From Methylobacterium sp. (GTDB lineage: Bacteria > Pseudomonadota > Alphaproteobacteria > Rhizobiales > Beijerinckiaceae): a stretch of DNA of 64,000 bases. Below are positions 9,804 to 17,626 of the stretch, in pieces; the stretch's first letter is position 1, and the number at the start of each line of letters is the position of its first letter. Under the pieces are notes generated by a model. It had not been told where the DNA came from, did no database searches, and saw only the letters and a program-made list of their open reading frames with translations. Position numbers and translations under genes: made by a program. The DNA lies in NCBI GenBank assembly GCA_020253445.1, contig JADCBP010000005.1, forward strand, positions 558,001-622,000, given 5' to 3'.

Positions 9804-11462
9804 TCAGGCTTTTGCCTGCCGCAAGCGCGACTGGCGGATTTCGCCTCTCGCCTCGAGGATGGGGTGAGCCACCGAAGTGATATGCGCGTTGATGCGCTTG
9901 AGGTCGCGCAGGATATCGAGATGCAGCGAGGAGGTCTCGATCGAGGCGGGCGTGCCTTCGCGCAGGCGCGCGAGGTGCCGCTCCGTCGCCACCTTCTCCA
10001 GCGCGCGGATATTGTCCTTCTCGGCCACGAGATCGCGCGCCATCGTGATGTCGCGCGTCATGAAGAGTGTCATCGCGAGTTTCATCTGCTTGACGATGCG
10101 CGCGTGGAATTCGGTCAGTTCCGCCCATCCGGCATCGGAGAATGCGAGACCGAAGCGTTGCTTCTTCGCCGCCAGTTCGAGCAGGTTCTTGCAGATGATG
10201 TCGCCGACATGCTCGAGGTTGGTGGTAAACAGGATGAGGTTCACCGCCTGCTTCTGGTCGGCCTCGTCGGTCACCACGCGGGTGAGGCGGGTGAGGTAGA
10301 GCTTGATCGCCTCCTGAAGCGAATCCACCTCGTCATCGAGTTTGTGGATGGCGTTGCGGCGCGTGTCGTCGATGTCCTGAAAGGTGAGGATCGTCTCGCG
10401 CAGCATGGTCTCCACGCGCTCGGCGAGCCGGATGACCTCGCGGGACGCGGCGCCCAAGGCAAGATGCGGGCTTTCGAGCAGGGAATCATCGAGATGCAGG
10501 GGCCGCGCCGCCGCTTGTCCCTCATCCGGCAGGTCGGGCAACTGGCGCAACAGCATCCGTGCCGCGAGATCGAGCAGTGGCAGGAAGAGGATCGCGAGGC
10601 CGATGTTGAAGATCGTGTGGCTCGCGGCAATCGCGCGTTCCGGCGCCAGCGGCAGGGCAGCCACCCCCTCCTGCACCCACGGGAGGGCCAGCAGGCAGAG
10701 CAGCACCCCGGTGGCGCGGAAGACGATATTGCCGACGAGAATGCGCCGCGCAGCGCGCGGCTCGCGCCATCCCAGTCCCAGTGGAATGAGGCCCGCGCCA
10801 AGATTGGCACCGAGCAGGAATGTCACGCCCAGCGAGAGCGGGATCAGCCCCGAACCGACGAGACTCACGATCAGCAGCACCATCGCCACGGAGGAATGCA
10901 AGAGCCATGTCAGCCCCGCGCCGATGATGATCGCCAGAACGGCCTCGTTCGCCAGGCGTGACATCACCAGCACCAGCGTCGGATCGGTGCGGAGCGAGGA
11001 GGAAGCCTGCACGATCATTCCCAGCGAGAGGATCATCAGCGCGAGGCCGATCACCACGCGGCCAACCTGCCGCAGGGTCGCGTTCGAGGAGAGCATGAAG
11101 GCGCCCACGCCGCCGACCAGCAGCACGGGCACGAAAGCCTTGAGATCGAAGCTGAGCGCCTGAACCACGAAAGTCGAGCCGATATCCGCGCCGAGCGCCA
11201 CCGCGAGCGCCGGTACGAGCGCGATCAGCCCGCGCCCCGCGAACGAGGTGAGCAGCAGCAGGGCCGCCGTGGAACTCTGCATGGCCAGCGCAACCAGGGC
11301 GCCGAGCCCAACAGCACGCAGGCGGTTCTCCGTGGCCTGCATCAGCCAGCCGCGCAATTCCTCGCCGAAAGCGCGGGTCACACCCGTCTTCACGAGCCGC
11401 GTGGACCAGAGAAGCAGCGCGATCGCGCCCAGGAGGTTGAGGAGAATGGAACCGCCGCCCAT
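9804..11462 (-). CDS. Na/Pi cotransporter family protein with C-terminal PhoU-like domain
   Basis: N-terminal NptA-like repeats (ALAMQSSTAALLLLTSFAGRGLI, LHSSVAMVLLIVSL) and C-terminal helical PhoU-like segment; ATG at 11462. Confidence 0.85.
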   Translation of the reverse strand: MGGGSILLNLLGAIALLLWSTRLVKTGVTRAFGEELRGWLMQATENRLRAVGLGALVALAMQSSTAALLLLTSFAGRGLIALVPALAVALGADIGSTFVVQALSFDLKAFVPVLLVGGVGAFMLSSNATLRQVGRVVIGLALMILSLGMIVQASSSLRTDPTLVLVMSRLANEAVLAIIIGAGLTWLLHSSVAMVLLIVSLVGSGLIPLSLGVTFLLGANLGAGLIPLGLGWREPRAARRILVGNIVFRATGVLLCLLALPWVQEGVAALPLAPERAIAASHTIFNIGLAILFLPLLDLAARMLLRQLPDLPDEGQAAARPLHLDDSLLESPHLALGAASREVIRLAERVETMLRETILTFQDIDDTRRNAIHKLDDEVDSLQEAIKLYLTRLTRVVTDEADQKQAVNLILFTTNLEHVGDIICKNLLELAAKKQRFGLAFSDAGWAELTEFHARIVKQMKLAMTLFMTRDITMARDLVAEKDNIRALEKVATERHLARLREGTPASIETSSLHLDILRDLKRINAHITSVAHPILEARGEIRQSRLRQAKA

Positions 11463-11718
11463 CAGAGGCGATCCCGGCAGGCAAACCCGATGAGCATGGT
11501 GTCTCGACCTTTTTCGCGCGCCTTTCCGGGCGCGCCTTGCCTCACGCAGAATCGCGATCATGTTATTCGCCGGCTAAAATATCAAGCGGCAAATCAGCCC
11601 GTCGGCATCCCTATCTCTTGCCGGCTTTTGGCGGTTGCCAAGCCCATTCCGGCTGTCATGATTGCAACAAGAAGAGCCGCGCGCGAAATGCGCGCAGAGC
11701 AGGCGACGGGGAGCGGGC

Positions 11719-13086
11719 ATGGCGGGGAATCTGACCTTCGAGGCGCTGAAGGTGGCCGTGAAGGCGGGCGAGATCGACACGGTTCTCGTCTGTTTCGCGG
11801 ATATGCAGGGGCGGCTCATCGGCAAGCGCTTCCACGCGGAATTCTTCGTCCAGGGCGGCCACGAGGAAACCCATGCCTGCGACTACCTTCTCGCCAACGA
11901 CATCGATATGGAGCCGGTTCCCGGCTACAAGGCTTCGAGTTGGGAGAGGGGCTATGGCGATTTCGTGCTGAAGCCGGATCTCTCCACGCTTCGCCATGTG
12001 CCTTGGCTGGCAGGCACTGCCCTGGTGCTCTGTGATGTCGAGGATCACCACCATCATGATCTCTCGCATTCCCCGCGACAGATGCTGAAAAAGCAGCTCA
12101 GGCGGCTCGATGAGCGCGGCTACATGGCCCATTTCGCTTCAGAGCTGGAATTCTACCTCTTCGACGAGAGTTTCGAGGCCATCCGAGCCAAGCGCTACCA
12201 TGAGCCGAAGACGGCGGGGCAATATATCGAGGATTACCATATCCTGCAGACCTCCAAGGAGGAGGAGGTGATGCGCGCGATCCGACTGGGCCTCGCCGGC
12301 GCGGGCATCGCGGTGGAAAACTCCAAGGGCGAATGGGGGCCGGGGCAGGAGGAAATCAATGTCCGCTACGCCGATGCCCTCTCGATGGCCGATAACCACA
12401 CCATCCTGAAGAACGGCATCAAGGAGATCGCGTGGTCGAAGGGCAAGGCCGTGACCTTCATGTCGAAATGGCGCTACGACCTTGCGGGCTCGTCGTCGCA
12501 CATCCACATGTCGCTCTGGGACAAGGCGGGGAAGACGCCGCTTTTCCTCGATCCTTCCGCCGAATTCGGCATGAGCGCGCTGATGCGCTCCTTCGTGGCC
12601 GGGCAGATCAAATATGCCCGCGACATCACGTGGTTCCTCGCGCCCTATATCAACTCCTACAAGCGCTTCATGGCCGGCACCTTCGCGCCGACCAAGACCG
12701 TGTGGAGTAGAGACAACCGCACGGCGGGCTTCCGGCTGTGCGGGGAGGGCACTAAGGCCATCCGCATCGAATGCCGCATCGGGGGCGCGGATCTCAACCC
12801 CTATCTCGCCTTCTCGGCGCTGATCGCGGCGGGGCTTGCGGGCATCGACGAGAAGCTGGAACTCGGCAAACCCCATTCCGGCGATGCCTATGGCGGGCGG
12901 AAGCTTCCCGAGATCCCCAAGACCTTGCGCGAGGCCGCCGAAGCGCTCGACAAATCGAAGCTTCTTCGATCCGCCCTCGGCGATGATGTGGTGGATCACT
13001 ATGTCCACACCGCGCGCTGGGAGCAGGCGGAATATGATCGGCGCATCACCGATTGGGAATTGTTCCGCGGCTTCGAACGGTACTAA
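11719..13086 (+). CDS. Glutamine synthetase family protein (gamma-glutamylamine-synthetase-like)
   Basis: GS catalytic motifs (GQEEINVRYADAL, SSSHIHMSLWD, NSYKRFMAGTFAPTKTVWSRDNRTAGFR); linked to ALDH and ADH genes. Confidence 0.8.
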   Translation: MAGNLTFEALKVAVKAGEIDTVLVCFADMQGRLIGKRFHAEFFVQGGHEETHACDYLLANDIDMEPVPGYKASSWERGYGDFVLKPDLSTLRHVPWLAGTALVLCDVEDHHHHDLSHSPRQMLKKQLRRLDERGYMAHFASELEFYLFDESFEAIRAKRYHEPKTAGQYIEDYHILQTSKEEEVMRAIRLGLAGAGIAVENSKGEWGPGQEEINVRYADALSMADNHTILKNGIKEIAWSKGKAVTFMSKWRYDLAGSSSHIHMSLWDKAGKTPLFLDPSAEFGMSALMRSFVAGQIKYARDITWFLAPYINSYKRFMAGTFAPTKTVWSRDNRTAGFRLCGEGTKAIRIECRIGGADLNPYLAFSALIAAGLAGIDEKLELGKPHSGDAYGGRKLPEIPKTLREAAEALDKSKLLRSALGDDVVDHYVHTARWEQAEYDRRITDWELFRGFERY

Positions 13087-13110
13087 ACCGGCACCAGCCG
13101 AGGACAGATC

Positions 13111-14496
13111 ATGACCGACATCACCTGCATCTCCCCCATCGATGGCGCGGAAGTCGCGCGCCGCGCAATCGCCAGCGCGGCCGAGATTGCCGCCGCACTG
13201 GCCGCCGCACGCGCGGCGCAGGCGGAATGGCGGCATGTTCCGCTTGCCGAACGGCAGGCGATGGTCGGTCGCTTTGTCGAGGCCATGCTCGCGATGAAGG
13301 ACGAGATCGGCCCCGAACTCACGCGCCAGATGGGCCGGCCGATCCGCTATGCCGCGGGCGAACTCAACGGTTTCGCGGAACGCGCGCGACACATGATCGC
13401 CATCGCCCCGCAGGCGCTCGCCGATATCGTGCCGGAAAGGCGCGAGGGCTTCACGCGGTTCATCCGCCGAAACCCGGCGGGCATCGTGTTCACGATTGCG
13501 CCATGGAACTATCCGTATCTCACGGCGGTGAACACGGTCGTGCCGGCATTGGTCGCGGGCAATGCGGTGATCCTGAAGCACGCGGCGCAGACGCTTCTTG
13601 TGGGCGAGCGCTTCCAGATGGCGGCCGATGCCGCCGGGCTGCCCAAGGGCCTGTTCCGCACGCTTGTGCTCGGCCACGAGGAGACGCTGAAGATCATCTC
13701 CTCCGGCTCGGTCAATCAGGTCTGCTTCACCGGTTCCGTGGAGGCGGGCCGGGTGATCGAGCGGGCGGCGGCCGGCACCTTCACCGGTGTGGGGCTGGAG
13801 CTCGGTGGCAAGGACCCGGCTTATGTTCGCCCCGATTGCGATTGGCAGAATGCGGTCGAAACCGTGGTGGATGCCGCCTTCTTCAATTCCGGGCAATGCT
13901 GCTGCGGCATCGAGCGGGCTTACGTGCATGCTGACATTTTCGACAGGTTCGTGGCCGACGCGAAGGCGCTTGTGAAGCAATATGTGATGGGCAACCCGCT
14001 GAGCGAGGCCGTGACGCTGGGCCCGATGGCGCAGTTGCGCCTCGCCGATGTGGTGCGCGCGCAATCCAACGCCGCGATGAAGGCGGGGGCGAAGCCGCAG
14101 CTCTGCCCGGTGGATTGGGCCGCGAACCGCGACGGCACGCCCTATCTCGCTCCGCAGATCTTCACAAACGTCACCCATGACATGGCGGTGATGAGCGAGG
14201 AGAGCTTCGGCCCCGTGCTCGGCATCATGCCCGTGCGCGATGATGACGAGGCGATCCGCCTGATGAATGACAGCAGATACGGCCTCACCGCCGCGATCTT
14301 CACGCGGGATATCGCGGCGGCCGAGCGCATCGGCGACCGGCTCGAAACAGGCACGGTCTTCGCGAACCGGGCGGATTATCTCGATCCCGGCCTCGCCTGG
14401 ACCGGGTGCAAGGAAACCGGGCGCGGCGTTTCGCTCTCCGTCCTCGGCTATGATGCGCTGACCCGCCCCAGGAGCTTCCACCTGAAACATGTGTAA
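13111..14496 (+). CDS. Aldehyde dehydrogenase family protein
   Basis: ALDH motifs LELGGKDPAYV and FFNSGQCCCGIERAYV. Confidence 0.85.
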   Translation: MTDITCISPIDGAEVARRAIASAAEIAAALAAARAAQAEWRHVPLAERQAMVGRFVEAMLAMKDEIGPELTRQMGRPIRYAAGELNGFAERARHMIAIAPQALADIVPERREGFTRFIRRNPAGIVFTIAPWNYPYLTAVNTVVPALVAGNAVILKHAAQTLLVGERFQMAADAAGLPKGLFRTLVLGHEETLKIISSGSVNQVCFTGSVEAGRVIERAAAGTFTGVGLELGGKDPAYVRPDCDWQNAVETVVDAAFFNSGQCCCGIERAYVHADIFDRFVADAKALVKQYVMGNPLSEAVTLGPMAQLRLADVVRAQSNAAMKAGAKPQLCPVDWAANRDGTPYLAPQIFTNVTHDMAVMSEESFGPVLGIMPVRDDDEAIRLMNDSRYGLTAAIFTRDIAAAERIGDRLETGTVFANRADYLDPGLAWTGCKETGRGVSLSVLGYDALTRPRSFHLKHV

Positions 14497-14635
14497 CGCC
14501 ACCGTCCTTGCGAGGAGGGCGCGCAGCCCCCGACGCGGCAATGCAGAAAAAAGGGCTGGATTGCTTCGTCGCCATAGTCCGTTTGAAGAACGGATGTTCT
14601 TGCAATCGCCCTATCGCTTCACGCAATGACGCCTA
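14497..14635. repeat. Intergenic palindromic repeat element (REP-like)
   Basis: Contains GTCCTTGCGAGGAGGGCGCGCAGCCC...GGGCTGGATTGCTTCGTCGCC...CGCAATGACG, the typical vocabulary of widespread proteobacterial CATTGCGAG/GAAGCAATCC repeats; internal hairpins. Confidence 0.6.
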
Positions 14636-14650
14636 TGAACGGAAAAGGTC

Positions 14651-15808
14651 ATGATCCTTCGCGGCAACTGGAACTACCCCACCTCCGTGCGTTTCGGCGC
14701 GGGGCGCATCTCGGAACTCGCCGATGCGGTGAGGAAGGCGGGCTTTTCGCGGCCCCTGCTGGTGACCGACCCCGTGCTTGCGAAGATGCCGATGGTCGCG
14801 GCCGCCAAGGCGCAGCTGGATGCGGCGGGTTTGCCTTGCGCCATCTTCTCCGATGTGAAGCCAAACCCGGTGGCGGCGAATGTGGAAGCGGGCATCGCGG
14901 TGCTGCGCGCGGGGCAGCATGATGGCGTGGTGGCATTCGGCGGGGGCTCGGCGCTCGATGCCGGCAAGGTCATCGCCTTCATGGCCGGGCAGACCCGCCC
15001 GATGTGGGATTTCGAGGATGTCGGCGATTGGTGGACGCGCGCAGACCCGGCCGGCATTTTCCCCATCGTCGCGGTGCCCACCACGGCCGGCACAGGTTCG
15101 GAAGTGGGTCGCGCCGGCGTTATCACGGATGAGTTCACGCATACGAAGAAGGTGATCTTCCACCCGCTGATGATGCCGAAGATCACGATCTGCGATCCCG
15201 AACTCACCATCGGCATGCCCCGCTTGATCACGGTCGGCACGGGCATGGATGCCTTCGCGCATTGCCTCGAAGCCTATTGCGGGCCGTTCTACCATCCGCT
15301 GGCCGATGGCATCGCGCTCGAGGGGATGCGCCTTGTGAAGGAATATCTGCCGCGCGCGGCGAAGGACGGCGCGGATCTCGAGGCCCGCTCCCACATGATG
15401 AGTGCTGCTGCGATGGGCGCAACCGCCTTCCAGAAGGCACTTGGCGCGATCCACGCGCTCTCGCATCCCGTGGGCTCGCTCTACAACACGCATCACGGCA
15501 TGACGAACGCCGTCTTCATGCCCTATGTGCTGGAATTCAATCGCCGCGCGATCGATGAGAAGCTCACGCGCGTCGCGGCCTATCTCGGGCTGCAACCGAG
15601 CTACTCTGCCTTCCTCGATTTCGTGATGAAGCTGCGCGCGGAACTCGGCGTGCCGCACACGCTGAAGGAACTCGGCGTGCAGAGCCCTGATGTCGCGCTG
15701 ATGGCCACGATGTCCCCCAACGATCCCACCGCCGGCGGCAATCCCGTGCCGCTGACGGAAGAGGCCTGCGCCGACCTCTTTCGGCGGGCCATCGAGGGAC
15801 GGGTGTGA
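14651..15808 (+). CDS. Iron-containing alcohol dehydrogenase
   Basis: Fe-ADH family: GGGSALDAGKVIAFM, AVPTTAGTGSEV, GMDAFAHCLEAY, AIHALSHPVGSLYNTHHG. Confidence 0.88.
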   Translation: MILRGNWNYPTSVRFGAGRISELADAVRKAGFSRPLLVTDPVLAKMPMVAAAKAQLDAAGLPCAIFSDVKPNPVAANVEAGIAVLRAGQHDGVVAFGGGSALDAGKVIAFMAGQTRPMWDFEDVGDWWTRADPAGIFPIVAVPTTAGTGSEVGRAGVITDEFTHTKKVIFHPLMMPKITICDPELTIGMPRLITVGTGMDAFAHCLEAYCGPFYHPLADGIALEGMRLVKEYLPRAAKDGADLEARSHMMSAAAMGATAFQKALGAIHALSHPVGSLYNTHHGMTNAVFMPYVLEFNRRAIDEKLTRVAAYLGLQPSYSAFLDFVMKLRAELGVPHTLKELGVQSPDVALMATMSPNDPTAGGNPVPLTEEACADLFRRAIEGRV

Positions 15809-16063
15809 TTTCAACCGATTGGGGCAAGTTCATCTTTACCTTGCAACCAATAATTGTGAATCGGCGATGCATGCAACCGTGTGTCGCTATTTCCGTTTTC
15901 CGGCGCTCTCAGGGTCTGAAATGGCGTATTTGCGCGATTTTGCCGCGCATTTGAATGAAACTTCCGGGAAGTTCGCTCTCGCGGCTCCGCGATCGATTTA
16001 AAACTTTGTTCCGGTTTTGGCGCGAGCGTTCGGGCCTGAAATCCCGTTTCCACGAGGTCAGCC

Positions 16064-17530
16064 ATGGGTCGCCAAAAGCTTTCTACCTTGACGCGTCGCT
16101 TCGCGCGAGACCGCCGCGGTCATGTCGCCATGATCTTCGCCCTGAGTTCCGTGGGATTGATCGGCGTCACCGGCCTTGCCGTGGATTATGCACGCGGCTC
16201 GCAAGCGAAATCCTCGCTTTTCTTTGCGGCCGACGCGGCCGCCCTCGCGGGAGCCCGCCTCGTCGGAACAGAGGCCGAGCGCGAGGAAGCGGCGAAGCAG
16301 GTTTTCGAGGCCAACCTCAGTCAGAGTGAAAATGATCTGACCAAGATCTCGATGAAGCCGGAGAACATCGTGAAGGATGGGCGCAACTACGGCTTTCGCG
16401 TCACGGCCTCGGCCGATATCCCAACCACGATGAGCCGCATTCTCGGCTTCCAGGAACTCGGCGTTTCCACCCTCGCGGAAGCGATCGGCGTGCTCACCAC
16501 GCCTACCGAGGTGGTGCTGGCGCTTGACACGACCTTTTCGATGACCGGCTGGAAGGTCGCGACGCTCAAGGATGCCGCGACCAAGCTGATCGACGATCTG
16601 AAGCCCCTGGCGCTGGACCCGGACAAGCTGAAATTCGGCATCGTGCCCTTCGGGCAATATGTGAATATCGGCGTCTCGAACCGCAACCAGCCGTGGATGA
16701 ATGTGCCGCCGGATTCCTCGACCACGACGACCAGTTGCGCGATGCAACAGAAGGTGATCGGCAATACGAACTGCAAGCAGGTCTGGGTGCCCCCGCAGCC
16801 AGCGAAGCCGCCGGGCACCTGCTATAATGACGGTGTTCCCTTTACCTGCGGAGGCTCTGCCGCCAAGGCCGGGTACTTCGAGAACAAGTGCGACGCGGTT
16901 TACGGGCCGCCGACGCAAGTCTGCAAGACCACGACCGCCACCTTGAAATGGAACGGCTGCGCCGGCTCGCGCAATTACCCTCTCGACACGCAGGACGGCA
17001 GCTACGGCACGCGCATCCCGGGCCTCATGAACATCAACTGCGGCACGGAGATTCTCGATCTGACCACCGATGCAACCTTGGCGAAGGCCCGCATCCAGGC
17101 GCTCACGCCGAATGGCGAGACCTATATCCCGGGCGGCCTGATCTGGGCCTGGCGCATGCTTTCGCCGCAGGCACCGCTCAGCAACGCCGCGACCCGCACA
17201 TCGGCGAACCCCGTGCGCAAGTTCCTGATCCTGATGACGGATGGCCTGAACACCAAGTCGCCGAACTATCCCACCCATAACGGCTCGAATGGTGCGATCT
17301 CGAACCAGCTCGTCAAGGAGATCTGCAAGAACATCTCCAAGGATACGGCCAACGCCATCACCATCTATTCGGTGGCCTTCGATGTGAGCGACGTGCCCAC
17401 CAAGGACCTCCTGAAGACCTGTGCCCTCGATACGGGCGGCCAGTTCTTCGATGCGAAAAATGCGGCGGACTTTCTTGCAGCCTTCTCGAAGATCGGCATG
17501 AATATTGGCGAGCTTCGCCTGACGAAGTGA
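16064..17530 (+). CDS. TadG-like pilus assembly protein with vWA domain
   Basis: N-terminal TadE/G-like segment (DRRGHVAMIFALSSVGLIGVTGLAVDYARGSQAKSSLFFAADAAALAGA); vWA region starting VVLALDTTFSMTGWK and ending FSKIGMNIGELRLTK. Confidence 0.8.
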   Translation: MGRQKLSTLTRRFARDRRGHVAMIFALSSVGLIGVTGLAVDYARGSQAKSSLFFAADAAALAGARLVGTEAEREEAAKQVFEANLSQSENDLTKISMKPENIVKDGRNYGFRVTASADIPTTMSRILGFQELGVSTLAEAIGVLTTPTEVVLALDTTFSMTGWKVATLKDAATKLIDDLKPLALDPDKLKFGIVPFGQYVNIGVSNRNQPWMNVPPDSSTTTTSCAMQQKVIGNTNCKQVWVPPQPAKPPGTCYNDGVPFTCGGSAAKAGYFENKCDAVYGPPTQVCKTTTATLKWNGCAGSRNYPLDTQDGSYGTRIPGLMNINCGTEILDLTTDATLAKARIQALTPNGETYIPGGLIWAWRMLSPQAPLSNAATRTSANPVRKFLILMTDGLNTKSPNYPTHNGSNGAISNQLVKEICKNISKDTANAITIYSVAFDVSDVPTKDLLKTCALDTGGQFFDAKNAADFLAAFSKIGMNIGELRLTK

Positions 17531-17574
17531 CGCGCCGGAGGATGGGCCCTGCCGGAGCGCGGGCCCCATCGCGA

Positions 17575-17606
17575 AGACCCGGCAGCGATGCCGGGTCTCT
17601 TGTTTT
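17575..17606 (+). terminator. Rho-independent terminator downstream of tadG-like gene
   Basis: AGACCCGGCA-gcga-TGCCGGGTCT (10-bp perfect stem) followed by CTTGTTTT. Confidence 0.75.
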
Positions 17607-17626
17607 CAGGAACGGGCAGGCGAGGC

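Noticed and set aside
12139-14541. 800-aa minus-strand ORF
   Set aside because: Lies opposite well-supported GS and ALDH genes; Arg/His-rich, non-globular translation typical of GC-rich shadow ORFs.
16058-17569. 503-aa minus-strand ORF
   Set aside because: Antisense to the TadG-like gene, which has clear motifs; composition indicates a shadow frame.
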